From contig NZ_JAGGJU010000013.1 in NCBI RefSeq assembly GCF_017873095.1, forward strand, positions 124,001 through 188,000: a stretch of 64,000 nucleotides of DNA, read 5' to 3'. Under the pieces are notes generated by a model. It was not told where the DNA came from. It did not search any database and saw only the letters and a list, made by a program, of their open reading frames with translations. Shown piece after piece: positions 26,365 to 36,468 of this stretch. The translations under genes were made by a program, and so were the position numbers. Within the stretch, counting starts at the first letter, position 1; each line of letters starts with the position of its first letter. This stretch comes from Heterorhizobium halophytocola. Its GTDB lineage: Bacteria; Pseudomonadota; Alphaproteobacteria; Rhizobiales; Rhizobiaceae.

Positions 26365-27521
26365 TCGCCGGTCCCCTGCTTCGACTGCTCGGTGGTCTTG
26401 CTGCCGTCCTGTTCGACGACCTCCACGGTCGAGCCATCCGCCAAGAAGGCGCCGCCGGACTGTACCACCTCGCTGTTTTCATCGAAGTCGTCGACAAGCT
26501 CGACCCGGTCATCCTCGCGCCGGTCGGTCGTGACCTTGACGCGGCTGACTTTGGAGCGGTCTTTGCTGTCCAGGACGAACACATAGGTAAAGCCGTCCGA
26601 CTGGACGATCGCGGAGGTCGGCACGCTGATCGCCTTGCGCTCGCCGATCTCGAATGTGCCGGTGACCATCACACCGGTCTTGGGCTCGAAAGCGTCGTCG
26701 CGCTTATCGAGCGCGACATAGACCTTGACGCGGCCATTGGTATCGGAAGCGCTGGGCGCGATCTGGCGCACCCTTCCTCTTACGGGATCGACCGGCGTCG
26801 GAATCTCGACGGGCGTTCCTATCTTGATGTCCCTCAGTTGAATGAGTGGAACTTCCGCCTGCCACTCGACGCGGTTGTCGCGGATCATCTTGAACATCTC
26901 GGCGCCCTGCGCCACGACGTCGCCGAGGGCTGCGCTGCGCGAAGAAATTGTGCCGTTGCTCACCGCCAGGATTCGTGTCCGCTTCAGATCAAGCTTTGCT
27001 GACGCGAGTTTTGCCTGCGCCGATTCGACATCGGCCTTCGCCTTCCGCTCGCTGACCAGATATTCCACGATCTGTTGCTGGGACACCGAACCGGAACCCT
27101 GTAGCTGACGGGCCCGGTCGGCATCGGCCTTTGCCTGCTCGAGTGCGGCTTCACTGGAGTCGACCGACGCCTGCTGCTCGGCTAGGTCGTTTTCAAGGCT
27201 CTCTCGCGAGAGTTCGACGAGCACGTCACCTTCCTTGACCTTCTCACCGACATCGGCGTTGACGGCAATGACCTTCTGCTGACCGATTTCGGCGGAGATC
27301 ACGGCCTCCTGCCACGCTGTAATCCACCCACTGGCCGTGACCTCGACCGGCCACTGCGCCGTCTGCGGCTTTGCCACCGTTATCGTCAGCGCCGCCGGCG
27401 AACTCTGGCCGGAATCTGCAGCTTCCTGTTTGGCATCTTCGGCAAAAAGCGAACCGGAAAGCAACAGACAAGCCAATGAACAGGTGATCAGCTTTTTAGC
27501 GGGCGAACAAACAGTCATCAA
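26361..27521 (-). CDS. RND efflux periplasmic adaptor (membrane fusion protein)
   Basis: A 386-residue membrane-fusion protein. A signal peptide (about residues 1-28, ending SLFAED) is followed by the lipoyl half-motif VTASGWITAWQEAVISAEIGQ, a helical hairpin (EQQASVDSSEAALEQAKADA), the second lipoyl half and beta-barrel segments (VMVTGTFEIGERKAISVPTS). First gene of the adaptor-pump operon; the pump start overlaps its stop. Confidence 0.92.
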   Translation of the reverse strand: MMTVCSPAKKLITCSLACLLLSGSLFAEDAKQEAADSGQSSPAALTITVAKPQTAQWPVEVTASGWITAWQEAVISAEIGQQKVIAVNADVGEKVKEGDVLVELSRESLENDLAEQQASVDSSEAALEQAKADADRARQLQGSGSVSQQQIVEYLVSERKAKADVESAQAKLASAKLDLKRTRILAVSNGTISSRSAALGDVVAQGAEMFKMIRDNRVEWQAEVPLIQLRDIKIGTPVEIPTPVDPVRGRVRQIAPSASDTNGRVKVYVALDKRDDAFEPKTGVMVTGTFEIGERKAISVPTSAIVQSDGFTYVFVLDSKDRSKVSRVKVTTDRREDDRVELVDDFDENSEVVQSGGAFLADGSTVEVVEQDGSKTTEQSKQGTGE

Positions 27522-28188
27522 TCAGCCTTCGGGATGAGTCGGAGCCGTTAGGCCAAGGGGGGCCCTTCCATACCAGGGCCTCGTCGGATCTGCGGACCTC
27601 CAGGTCTGCGTGAGGATACGGATGGGGTCCCATGACGTTATCAGCAAGCCTGGATGCCCTCGCCGTGGGGTTTTAGAGCGCTCCAATGTAAAGTTGGGTC
27701 AAGAATAGGATAAGTTCGGCAAAGCTTGCGTCACTGGAGAAAATAGCAAGAGCGCGCAGGTCTCCTTCGTTTTTAGATTTTGGAACGTGCGGGTCCGTGG
27801 TCCGGTCTGACGCTCTGCTTTCAATCACGGCGCTGATACCGAAACGGCGCAGGGGCGCGCTCCATGTATGTCGCCACAGGACGATCTATCGGCAGAGGGA
27901 TACCGCATCTCGACCTGGCCTAAAAAACGACGGTGCGACCGCGCCTCGGGGTGACCGACATCAATGATGCTGCCAGCCGGGCGAGGCCTCGACCGAGCAG
28001 GCGGCGTGGTTGACCTAAACTCGACACCGTCGGTCATGGCAAGGACTTCCGCGAGTCTCGCCGACTTGAGGCAAGCGCTCGAAGCGGTGCCGCTTCCGGA
28101 GGCACACGATGCCGACCTGAGACACACTTCCATTCAGGTTTTAGGGATCAAGAACATAGATCGGCTCCCGTGAGGGCGGTGGCGGCCC
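27522..28188. other. intergenic stretch between efflux and kdp operons
   Basis: No supported gene. A short hairpin GGCCCT-N8-AGGGCC is at 27561-27580. ORFs at 27825-28133 (minus) and 27964-28173 (plus) overlap head-on, lack ribosome binding sites and show no domain. Confidence 0.5.
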
Positions 28189-28208
28189 TTTATCTTTTCT
28201 TTATTCCC
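28189..28208 (+). promoter_or_regulatory. T-rich KdpE-like box upstream of the kdp operon
   Basis: Two direct TTTAT repeats 11 bp apart (28189 and 28200) joined by CTTTTC and followed by TCCCG. The layout resembles the E. coli KdpE site as I recall it (TTTATA, a T-run, TTTACA, then C-rich). It lies about 76-95 bp upstream of the first small ORF of the operon, whose own response regulator KdpE is encoded at the end of the same cluster. Confidence 0.5.
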
Positions 28209-28283
28209 GTCACAGCTCTTGCCCATCGAAGCTTGACCCGAAGTGCCGTTAATCCTGTGTCGACATAAACAGGAGAAACGGAC

Positions 28284-28367
28284 ATGTCCGACCTCATCTT
28301 CATCGCACTCGGCGGCGGCACGCTTTACGCGCTTGCGCTCTATGCCCGTGCGCTCGACCGGCTGTGA
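28284..28367 (+). CDS. 27-residue membrane peptide preceding kdpF
   Basis: A short ORF with a good ribosome binding site (AGGAG 9 bases before the ATG). The 27 residues form a single membrane span, MSDLIFIALGGGTLY then ALALYARALDRL, ending in charged residues. It is distinct from KdpF, which follows after 9 bases. Similar short peptides with a YARA-x-DRL-like end occur in front of kdp genes in other bacteria from memory, so it may be an extra Kdp subunit or a leader peptide. Function unknown. Confidence 0.65.
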   Translation: MSDLIFIALGGGTLYALALYARALDRL

Positions 28368-28376
28368 GAGGTTCCG

Positions 28377-28463
28377 ATGCTTGAACCTCTTTTCGGCCTC
28401 GCCGTCGCCATTGCGCTGGGCGTCTATCTCGTCGTGACGCTCTTGCGTCCCGAGCGTTTCTGA
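28377..28463 (+). CDS. kdpF: KdpF, small subunit of the Kdp potassium ATPase
   Basis: A 28-residue single-span peptide: [20 protein letters not shown] then TLLRPERF. The ending LRPERF is the typical KdpF C-terminus (E. coli ends LRPERF-like). KdpF stabilises the KdpABC complex in the inner membrane. GAGAGG lies upstream, partly inside the preceding stop. The gap to kdpA is 13 bases, with GGGAGAG as ribosome binding site for kdpA. Confidence 0.88.
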   Translation: MLEPLFGLAVAIALGVYLVVTLLRPERF

Positions 28464-28476
28464 TCGGGAGAGACTC

Positions 28477-30186
28477 ATGACAATCGTCGGATGGCTGCAG
28501 ATCAGCCTCCTCTTCCTCGCCGTCCTCTTCGTCATCAAGCCGCTCGGCCTCTACATGGCGCGGGTGTTTTCCGGCGATCGGACATTGCTTTCACCCGTGC
28601 TGGGCCGCATGGAGCACGGTCTCTATCGCGTGAGCGGCATCAATCCTGAGAAAGAACAAAGCTGGCTCGGCTACACGCTTGCCATGCTTGCCTTCTCTCT
28701 TTCGGGCTTCCTGACGCTCTATGCGATGCTGCGGCTTCAGGGCCATCTGCCGCTCAATCCGCAGGGCTTTGCCGGCATGCCCCCGGACCTAGCCTTCAAC
28801 ACGGCCGTCTCCTTCGTCACCAATACCAACTGGCAGAACTACGGCGGCGAAACGACGCTCAGCGATTTTTCCCAGATGGCCGGCCTGACCGTGCAGAACT
28901 TCCTGTCGGCCGCAACCGGGATGGCACTCGCCGTTGCGGTCACCCGCGCGCTGGCCCGTTCCAAGGTCGCAACACTCGGTAATTTCTGGGTGGATATGAC
29001 GAGGGCCACGCTTTACGTACTTCTGCCGCTCGCCGTCGTCGTCGCACTCGCCTTTGTCGCCATGGGCCTGCCGCAGACGCTCGATGCCTCGGTGACGGCC
29101 ACGACGCTCGAAGGCACCAACCAGGTTATTGCGCTCGGGCCCGTCGCATCCCAGGAAGCGATCAAGCAGCTCGGCACCAATGGCGGCGGCTTCTTCAACG
29201 TCAATGCCGCACACCCCTTCGAAAACCCGACTGTCTGGTCGAACTATCTCAACATCTTCGCCATGCTGTCGATCTCGGCTGCCCTCGTCTACAGCTTCGG
29301 CCAGATGGTCGGGAACCGCAGACAGGGCTGGGCGCTGATCTCGGCCATGGCCATCCTGCTGATTGCAGGCGTCGCCGTCACCTATTGGGCCGAGGCCCAG
29401 GGCAACACCATTCTGACGGCGATCGGCGTCGATCCGGCGCTTGGCAATATGGAGGGCAAGGAAGTCCGCTTCGGTCAGGCCATGACCGCGCTCTATGCAG
29501 CGGTCACCACTGGCCTCTCGGATGGCGGCGTCAACGGCATGCACGGTTCCTTCACCGGGCTGGGCGGCCTCGTGCCGATGTTCCTCATCCATCTCGGCGA
29601 AGTGCTGCCGGGCGGCGTCGGCTCTGGTCTCTATGGCATACTGGTCTTTGCGCTGCTGTCGGTCTTCATCGCCGGCCTGATGGTCGGGCGCACGCCGGAA
29701 TTCCTCGGCAAGAAGATCGAAGGCCGCGAGATGAAGTTCGCCATGCTGGCCGTGCTGATCCTGCCGCTGGTCATCCTCGGCTTCACCGCGGTCTCCGCCA
29801 TGCTGCCCTTCGCGGTGGTAAGCGTCGGGACGGCTGGCCCCCACGGTCTGTCGGAAATCCTCTATGCCTACACCTCCGCTGCCGGCAACAACGGCTCGGC
29901 CTTCGGGGGGCTGTCAGGCAACACGCCGTGGTACAACACCACCCTCGGAATCTCGATGCTGCTTGGCCGCTTCGCCTATGTCGTGCCGGTCATGGCAATG
30001 GCTGGGTCGCTCGCCGCCAAGGTGAAGTCGCCTGCGTCTGCCGGCACCTTTCTGACCGACGGCACGCTCTTCGTCGGCCTGCTAATTGGCATCATCCTCA
30101 TTCTCGGCGGCCTGCAGTTTCTGCCCGCGCTGGTGCTCGGCCCCATCGTCGAACACTTTGCCATGCTCGCCGGCCAGACCTTCTAA
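28477..30186 (+). CDS. kdpA: KdpA, potassium-binding channel subunit
   Basis: A 569-residue, ten-span membrane protein of the superfamily of K+ transporters. All four selectivity-filter loops are visible: [48 protein letters not shown] and [16 protein letters not shown]. KdpA imports K+ and passes it to KdpB. Length is normal. No frameshift is seen. Confidence 0.97.
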   Translation: MTIVGWLQISLLFLAVLFVIKPLGLYMARVFSGDRTLLSPVLGRMEHGLYRVSGINPEKEQSWLGYTLAMLAFSLSGFLTLYAMLRLQGHLPLNPQGFAGMPPDLAFNTAVSFVTNTNWQNYGGETTLSDFSQMAGLTVQNFLSAATGMALAVAVTRALARSKVATLGNFWVDMTRATLYVLLPLAVVVALAFVAMGLPQTLDASVTATTLEGTNQVIALGPVASQEAIKQLGTNGGGFFNVNAAHPFENPTVWSNYLNIFAMLSISAALVYSFGQMVGNRRQGWALISAMAILLIAGVAVTYWAEAQGNTILTAIGVDPALGNMEGKEVRFGQAMTALYAAVTTGLSDGGVNGMHGSFTGLGGLVPMFLIHLGEVLPGGVGSGLYGILVFALLSVFIAGLMVGRTPEFLGKKIEGREMKFAMLAVLILPLVILGFTAVSAMLPFAVVSVGTAGPHGLSEILYAYTSAAGNNGSAFGGLSGNTPWYNTTLGISMLLGRFAYVVPVMAMAGSLAAKVKSPASAGTFLTDGTLFVGLLIGIILILGGLQFLPALVLGPIVEHFAMLAGQTF

Positions 30187-30195
30187 GGAACCATC

Positions 30196-32232
30196 ATGTC
30201 AACAGACTATAAGGCTCCCGGTCTTCTCGACCCGTCGATCCTGTTTCCAGCGATCGGCGATGCGTTCGTCAAGCTCGATCCACGCAAGCTTCTGCGCAAC
30301 CCGGTCATCTTTGTGACCGAGATCGTCGCCGCCGTCGTGACGATCCTCTTCATCCGCGACCTCGCCCAAAATTCCGGCGGGGCCGGCTTCTCCTGCCAGA
30401 TCGCCGCCTGGCTCTGGTTTACCGTGCTTTTCGCCACCTTCGCCGAGGCGATAGCCGAGGGGAGGGGGCGCGCCCAGGCCGACAGCCTGAAGAAGACCAA
30501 GTCCGAACTCGTCGCACGTCGTCTTGCCGCCAACGGCAAGACGGAAACGATCCCGGCCTCTAGTCTCAAGGTCGGCGATATCGTGCTGGTTGCCGCCGGT
30601 GAACTGATTCCCGGCGACGGCGACGTGATCGAGGGTGTCGCCTCGGTCAACGAAAGCGCCATCACCGGTGAATCCGCCCCCGTGATCCGCGAATCCGGCG
30701 GCGACCGGTCGGCCGTCACCGGCGGCACGCAGGTGCTCTCCGACGAGATCAGGATCAGGATCACTGTGCAGTCCGGTTCCTCTTTCGTCGACCGTATGAT
30801 CGCCCTGATTGAGGGCGCACAGCGCCAGAAGACGCCGAACGAGATCGCCCTGTCGATCCTGCTCTCGGGCCTGACGCTGATCTTCCTGTTTGTCTGTGTG
30901 GCGATCTGGGGCCTGGCCGGCTATTCCGGCACGGTGCTCTCGGTCACGGTGCTGGCAGCCCTGCTGGTCACGCTGATCCCGACGACCATCGGCGGCCTGC
31001 TCTCGGCCATCGGCATCGCCGGAATGGACCGCCTGGTGCGGTTCAATGTCATCGCCACGTCAGGCCGCGCGGTCGAGGCCGCCGGTGATGTCGATACGCT
31101 GCTGCTCGACAAGACAGGCACGATTACATTCGGCAACCGCATGGCCAGCGACTTCCTGGTCGCTCCGGGCGTGACGCCGACCGAGCTCGCGGAAGCCGCC
31201 CTGATCGCCTCGCTGTCGGACGAAACGCCGGAAGGGCGCTCGATCGTCGCGCTGGCGACCGGTGAATTCGGCGTGGTCAGGCCGAAGGCGGAGTTCGACG
31301 CGGTCATAGGCTTCACCGCCGAAACCCGGCTCTCGGGCGTCGACATCGGTCAGCGCCGTCTGCGCAAGGGTGCCGTCGATGCGGTGCTGAAGTTTGCCGG
31401 CCTCGCCGATCAGGAAGCACCGGACGAATTCCTCCGGGCCGTTGAACAGGTCGCCCGCACTGGCGGCACGCCGCTCGGCGTTGCCGATGGTGACCGCCTG
31501 CTCGGTGTCATCCACCTCAAGGATGTCGTCAAGCCAGGCATCAAGGAACGCTTTGCGGCACTGCGCGCCATGGGCATCCGCACGGTCATGGTAACCGGCG
31601 ACAACCCGGTGACCGCCGCGGCGATAGCCTCGGAGGCAGGTGTCGACGACTTCCTCGCCCAGGCCACGCCCGAGGACAAGCTCGCCTATATCCGCCGGGA
31701 GCAGCAGGGCGGTCGCCTGATCGCCATGTGCGGCGACGGCACCAATGATGCGCCTGCTCTCGCTCAGGCCGATGTCGGCGTCGCGATGCAGACCGGCACC
31801 CAGGCCGCTCGCGAAGCCGCCAACATGGTGGATCTGGATTCCAGCCCGACCAAGCTCATCGAAATCGTCGAGATCGGAAAACAGCTCCTGATGACGCGCG
31901 GTTCGCTGACGACCTTTTCGATCGCCAACGACGTGGCCAAATACTTCGCCATCATCCCGGCGATGTTCGTCGCGACCTATCCGGCGCTCGCAGCGCTCAA
32001 CGTCATGGGTCTCGCCTCGCCCCGGTCGGCGATCCTCTCGGCGGTCATATTCAACGCGCTCATCATCGTGGCTCTGATCCCGTTGGCCTTGAGGGGGGTG
32101 GGCTACCGTCCGTCCGGTGCGGCGGCTCTCTTGCGCCGCAACCTTCTCGTGTTTGGCGTCGGCGGCCTGATCCTTCCCTTTGCCGGCATTAAGGTCATCG
32201 ATATCGCCGTCAGTGCTCTTCATTTGGTGTAA
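30196..32232 (+). CDS. kdpB: KdpB, catalytic P-type ATPase subunit
   Basis: A 678-residue P-type ATPase. The phosphorylation motif [13 protein letters not shown] puts the Asp near residue 305. TGESAPV (actuator), [10 protein letters not shown] and [21 protein letters not shown] (hinge) are all present. It hydrolyses ATP to pull K+ through KdpA. The gene begins 9 bases after kdpA and ends 2 bases before kdpC. The Ser of TGES is the residue whose phosphorylation inhibits the E. coli enzyme. Confidence 0.97.
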   Translation: MSTDYKAPGLLDPSILFPAIGDAFVKLDPRKLLRNPVIFVTEIVAAVVTILFIRDLAQNSGGAGFSCQIAAWLWFTVLFATFAEAIAEGRGRAQADSLKKTKSELVARRLAANGKTETIPASSLKVGDIVLVAAGELIPGDGDVIEGVASVNESAITGESAPVIRESGGDRSAVTGGTQVLSDEIRIRITVQSGSSFVDRMIALIEGAQRQKTPNEIALSILLSGLTLIFLFVCVAIWGLAGYSGTVLSVTVLAALLVTLIPTTIGGLLSAIGIAGMDRLVRFNVIATSGRAVEAAGDVDTLLLDKTGTITFGNRMASDFLVAPGVTPTELAEAALIASLSDETPEGRSIVALATGEFGVVRPKAEFDAVIGFTAETRLSGVDIGQRRLRKGAVDAVLKFAGLADQEAPDEFLRAVEQVARTGGTPLGVADGDRLLGVIHLKDVVKPGIKERFAALRAMGIRTVMVTGDNPVTAAAIASEAGVDDFLAQATPEDKLAYIRREQQGGRLIAMCGDGTNDAPALAQADVGVAMQTGTQAAREAANMVDLDSSPTKLIEIVEIGKQLLMTRGSLTTFSIANDVAKYFAIIPAMFVATYPALAALNVMGLASPRSAILSAVIFNALIIVALIPLALRGVGYRPSGAAALLRRNLLVFGVGGLILPFAGIKVIDIAVSALHLV

Positions 32233-32234
32233 TC

Positions 32235-32804
32235 ATGCTCAACCTTCTCAGACCCGCACTCACCCTCGTTGTCGCGATGACCGCGTTCACTGGTCTCATT
32301 TACCCGCTGGCGGTCTACGGCATTGCCCAGGCAGTGATGCCTGGCAGGGCAAATGGCAGCCTGATCGAACGTAACGGTATCGTTGTCGGATCCGTCCTTA
32401 TTGGCCAGAACTTCATGGACCATCGTTACTTCTGGTCAAGGCCCTCTGCCACCATTCCGCAGCCCTATAACGCAGCAGCGTCGTCCGGCTCAAACCTCGG
32501 CACGACTTCGGTCAAACTGAAGGACCGGGTAAGGGCGGATGTCGCGCACCTGATACAAACCGGAATTGCGCAGCCGGTCTCAGCTGATGCAGTCACAACC
32601 TCCGGCTCCGGCCTTGACCCCCATGTCTCGCCAGCCTTCGCAGAATCGCAGGTTGCGCGTGTCGCAAGAGCGAGGGGGCTGCAACCCGCAGCCGTCGCAG
32701 CGCTCGTTGCGCAGCAAACCGAAAATCCAACCTTCGGCATTATCGGCGAAGCAAGGGTCAATGTGCTAGAGCTGAACTTGGCGCTCGATGCCCTCAAGAT
32801 GTGA
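32235..32804 (+). CDS. kdpC: KdpC, accessory subunit
   Basis: A 189-residue protein with one N-terminal membrane span (about 7-30: LTLVVAMTAFTGLIYPLAVYG) and a periplasmic domain. The conserved SLIERNGIVVGSVLIGQNF, YFWSRPSA, SGSGLDPHVSPAFAESQVARVA and LNLALDALK segments are all present. It stabilises KdpA-KdpB and raises ATP affinity. Position and order match kdp operons. Confidence 0.96.
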   Translation: MLNLLRPALTLVVAMTAFTGLIYPLAVYGIAQAVMPGRANGSLIERNGIVVGSVLIGQNFMDHRYFWSRPSATIPQPYNAAASSGSNLGTTSVKLKDRVRADVAHLIQTGIAQPVSADAVTTSGSGLDPHVSPAFAESQVARVARARGLQPAAVAALVAQQTENPTFGIIGEARVNVLELNLALDALKM

Positions 32805-32812
32805 GTTCGTGA

Positions 32813-35500
32813 ATGGCGGACGACGACCGTAGGGACGACCGACGTCCCGATCCCGATGCCCTGCTTGCCCTGGCGGATAAGGAACGCCGGGGCAAGCTTA
32901 CCGTTTTTTTGGGAGCTGCGCCGGGCGTTGGCAAAACCTATATGATGCTATCTCGGGCAAAACGGCTCCAGGCGGACGGTGTGGAGATTGTCATAGGGCT
33001 TGTGGAAACGCATGGTCGCAGCGAGACGGCGGCCCTGCTGGACGGCCTCGAAATCCTGCCTCGGCGCAAGGTCGCCCATCGCGGCCGGATGCTTGAGGAA
33101 TTCGATCTCGATGCGGCTCTCGAACGACGCCCGCGCATCGTGATCGTCGATGAGCTTGCCCATTCCAATCCGGATGGCAGCCGTCACCCGAAACGGCACC
33201 AGGACATCGAAGAACTGACGGTTGCCGGCATTGATGTCTGGACGGCACTCAATATCCAGCATCTTGAAAGCCTTGCCGATCTGATTGCGCAGATTACTGG
33301 CGTGACGGTGCGCGAACGCGTGCCGGACCTAGTGTTGAAACGCGCTGACGAAGTCCTGCTGGTCGACCTATCCCCGTCGGAGCTGATTGAACGTCTGAAG
33401 GATGGAAAGGTCTATCTCCCTGAAAGCGCCAGCCGCGCTGTCGACCGCTTTTTCCGCCTTGGCAATCTGACGGCCCTGCGTGAGCTGGCGTTGCGCCGCA
33501 CCGCCGATCGTGTCGACGACCAGATGGTCGATTTCCTAAAGCAGAACGCCATAAGCGGTCCTTGGGCGACCGGCGAGCGACTCCTCGTCTGTGTCGGCTC
33601 CGATGCGTTATCGGAAAGGGTCGTGCGCGTTGCCAGTCGCCTTGCATCGGGTCTCAATGCGCCCTGGCTCGTCGTTTCGATCGAACGGGCGGACCGCGAG
33701 ACTCAGACACCGGAGTACCTTGAACGAATAGAGGCCCTCTTCCGGCTCGCTGAACAGTTGGGGGCGGACACGCGTCGCATCATCGGCAACGACTTCGTAG
33801 AAGAAATCCTCAAGCTCGCGCGAAGGGAACACGCCACGCAGATCGTGCTTGGGCGCCGCAAGCGCAGCCGATGGCAAATGCTGACGACCCGCTCGTTGCC
33901 AGATGCCCTTTCATCGCAGGCAACCGGTCTCGGTCTCCATATTGTCACTGCGGACCAGACGGACACAGGCACGCGCCCAGGCAAGCATCGGCCGAAGACC
34001 GGTCCGCTTCGCCAAGCAGCACTCGCTGCACTCGGCTTCGTCGCAGTGGCGACACTCGTCGGCAAGAGCATCGACATGCTGGTCAACTTGCCCAATATCT
34101 CGCTGCTCTTTCTCCTCGCCGTTCTCGGCGCCTCGGTGAGCGGAGGTTATGCCGGCGCCTTTCTTGCAGCGGCCCTGTCGGCGCTTTCATACAATTTCTT
34201 TTTCATCAACCCCGTCCACACTTTCACCATCGCGGCCCCGCACGAAGTCTTTGCGCTATTGGTGTTCTTTGCCGTGGCGATGATAGCCGGCGGATTCGCC
34301 TCCCGCATCCGAGAGCAGGCGGAGGTCGCCCGTGTGCGCGCAACAGCGCTGCAGTCGCTTTACGACTTTTCTCGCAAGCTGGCGAGTACTGCAAAAGGCG
34401 ATGACGCCATGTGGCTTGCTGTTTCGCAATTGCAGGCGAGCGTGAGGCGCAAGGTGGTGCTGTTGGTGCCCGGCGGAGGCGATCTCGCCGTGGCTGCAGC
34501 ATGGCCGCCAGACGCCGAACTTAATGTCAGTGATATGACCGCGGCACGTTGGACACACGACAAGCGCGAGCCGGCGGGCTACGGCACGGGTACGCTGCCA
34601 AACAGCCGCTTCGAGTTCAGACCATTGCTTGGACCCCATGGCATCGTCGGGGTGTGCGGTATCGAGCATTCGGGGGAAAGCCTCGACCTGAATGCGGAAC
34701 GTGCACTGACCGCAATACTCGACCAGACTGCCATCGCGCTCGACAGGGCTCGGCTTGCAGAGGAGACGGTAGAACAGGCGGCAAGGCTGGAGGGGGAGCG
34801 ATATCGGGAGGCGCTATTGTCCTCCATTTCCCATGACCTGCGCACGCCGCTTGCGACGATCACCGGTGCCGTCACGGGTTTGCGTCAGTTCGGGGCCCGC
34901 ATGACCTCGGAAAACCGCGACGACCTGCTTCAGTCGATCGAGGAAGAAAGCGGCCGTATGAGCCGCTTTGTCGCCAACCTGCTCGACATGACACGGATTG
35001 AGGCGGGCACATTGAAGCCCAAGCGCGACTGGGTGGATGTCGCAGACGTCATCCAGTCCGCTGTCGAGCGCACACGAAACCATGCGCCGGGACGAGTGAT
35101 CGAAACCGGAATTGCAACTGATCTGCCGCTCATCCATGGCGATAGTGTGCTGCTTGGCCAGGTCCTGTTCAACCTGCTGGACAACGCGGTCAAATACGGC
35201 GGTGACGAGTCGATCAACGTTTATGCCCGGCGCGACGGCAAGGACGTACTGATCTCCGTGACGGATCTGGGCAAGGGCATTCCAGCCGACGATCTGGACC
35301 GCATCTTCGAAAAATTTTATCGCAGGGGAAAACCGGATGGGCGCGCACCAGGGACGGGCCTTGGTCTATCCATCGCTCGGGGCTTCGTGGAGGCCATGGG
35401 CGGAAGGATTCATGCCGAGAGCCCCGCGCTGAAGAAGAAAGGTACACGTATCGTCATGCGGTTCCCTGGAAGCATTGAAGCGAGAGGCGATGTACGATGA
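32813..35500 (+). CDS. kdpD: KdpD, sensor histidine kinase for potassium
   Basis: An 895-residue sensor. The N-terminal KdpD domain has Walker-A FLGAAPGVGKTYMML (about 32-46) and the Walker-B-like VIVDELAHSN. A USP-like domain (about 250-375) follows, then four membrane segments (about 400-500, DUF4118), a GAF-like stretch, and HisKA with SSISHDLRTPLATITGAVTG (His about 674) and HATPase_c (FNLLDNAVKYGG, GTGLGLSIARGFVEAMGG). The start codon may be GTG/ATG at 32813. It senses K+ limitation or turgor and phosphorylates KdpE. Confidence 0.96.
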   Translation: MADDDRRDDRRPDPDALLALADKERRGKLTVFLGAAPGVGKTYMMLSRAKRLQADGVEIVIGLVETHGRSETAALLDGLEILPRRKVAHRGRMLEEFDLDAALERRPRIVIVDELAHSNPDGSRHPKRHQDIEELTVAGIDVWTALNIQHLESLADLIAQITGVTVRERVPDLVLKRADEVLLVDLSPSELIERLKDGKVYLPESASRAVDRFFRLGNLTALRELALRRTADRVDDQMVDFLKQNAISGPWATGERLLVCVGSDALSERVVRVASRLASGLNAPWLVVSIERADRETQTPEYLERIEALFRLAEQLGADTRRIIGNDFVEEILKLARREHATQIVLGRRKRSRWQMLTTRSLPDALSSQATGLGLHIVTADQTDTGTRPGKHRPKTGPLRQAALAALGFVAVATLVGKSIDMLVNLPNISLLFLLAVLGASVSGGYAGAFLAAALSALSYNFFFINPVHTFTIAAPHEVFALLVFFAVAMIAGGFASRIREQAEVARVRATALQSLYDFSRKLASTAKGDDAMWLAVSQLQASVRRKVVLLVPGGGDLAVAAAWPPDAELNVSDMTAARWTHDKREPAGYGTGTLPNSRFEFRPLLGPHGIVGVCGIEHSGESLDLNAERALTAILDQTAIALDRARLAEETVEQAARLEGERYREALLSSISHDLRTPLATITGAVTGLRQFGARMTSENRDDLLQSIEEESGRMSRFVANLLDMTRIEAGTLKPKRDWVDVADVIQSAVERTRNHAPGRVIETGIATDLPLIHGDSVLLGQVLFNLLDNAVKYGGDESINVYARRDGKDVLISVTDLGKGIPADDLDRIFEKFYRRGKPDGRAPGTGLGLSIARGFVEAMGGRIHAESPALKKKGTRIVMRFPGSIEARGDVR

Positions 35501-36186
35501 ACCAGTCCCGCATCCTCGTGGTGGATGACGAGCCGCAAATCCAGCGCTTCTTAAAACCCTCGCTGACGGCTGCTGGTTACGAAGTGGTCGAGGCGGCAAC
35601 AGGGGCCAAGGCGCTAGAGGCCGTGGCCACCCAAGCGCCCGATCTCGTCATCCTTGATCTCGGCCTTCCGGACATGGACGGTAAGGACGTCATCGCCAGC
35701 TTGAGAGGCTGGTCGGACATCCCAATCGTCATCTTGTCTGCCCGTGACCGCGAAAGCGAAAAGATAGCGGCCCTTGATCTCGGCGCTGACGACTATGTCG
35801 AAAAGCCATTCGGCATTGGGGAACTGACCGCTCGCATCCGAACCGCGCTGCGCCATCGCGGACGCCGCGATGCTATACCCACCGTCATGGAGATCGATGG
35901 CTTGACGATTGATCCGGTCAAGCGCCGCGTATCGCGCGATGCCGAGACTGTGCACCTTACGCCTAAGGAATACGACCTGCTGCTGCTGCTTGCGCGCCAT
36001 GCGGGCCGAGTCGTTACGCACCGCACATTGCTGACATCCGTCTGGGGACCCGCCCACATCGACGACTTGCATTATCTGCGTGTCTTCATTGGACAGTTGC
36101 GCCAGAAGATTGAGCGCGATCCGACCCAGCCCCGGATCGTGCGCACGGAACCTGGCGTGGGTTATCGGATGGCTGAGCAAGAGTAA
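35497..36186 (+). CDS. kdpE: KdpE, OmpR-family response regulator
   Basis: A 229-residue regulator whose start overlaps the kdpD stop by 4 bases (ATGA). Receiver domain with LVVDDEPQIQRFLKPSL, phospho-acceptor Asp in VILDLGLPDMDGKDVI (about residue 54) and Lys in DDYVEKPFGIGELTARIR; winged helix with LLARHAGRVVTHRTLL and HYLRVFIGQLRQKIE. It activates the kdp promoter, most likely through the T-rich box at 28189-28208. Confidence 0.96.
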   Translation: MNQSRILVVDDEPQIQRFLKPSLTAAGYEVVEAATGAKALEAVATQAPDLVILDLGLPDMDGKDVIASLRGWSDIPIVILSARDRESEKIAALDLGADDYVEKPFGIGELTARIRTALRHRGRRDAIPTVMEIDGLTIDPVKRRVSRDAETVHLTPKEYDLLLLLARHAGRVVTHRTLLTSVWGPAHIDDLHYLRVFIGQLRQKIERDPTQPRIVRTEPGVGYRMAEQE

Positions 36187-36468
36187 CGTCAAACTCCATC
36201 ACCCTGTCTGTGGTGCTCGGGTCCACAGTATCCGCGCGGACAGGGCTCCCCCACCCTTGGTCAAAAGAGGATGATCGGTTCACAGAGGCTGATGGGCAGG
36301 ATCTAGAAAGAACCTCGCGGTCTGCGCTTGTCTGGCGTCTCAGACGATAGATAATATGCGGCCCATAGCCGTGCGACACGCGAACCGGCATTGACTCGCC
36401 TGAGTATGGCGACAATGCTCGGTCCGCAATTGGGGCGCAGAGAATCGCTTCGGCTGATAGAAGTCAGT

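Noticed and set aside
28789-32223. Long minus-strand ORFs (28789-29844, 31060-32223) opposite kdpA and kdpB
   Set aside because: Antisense shadows of kdpA and kdpB; charged low-complexity sequence, no ribosome binding sites.
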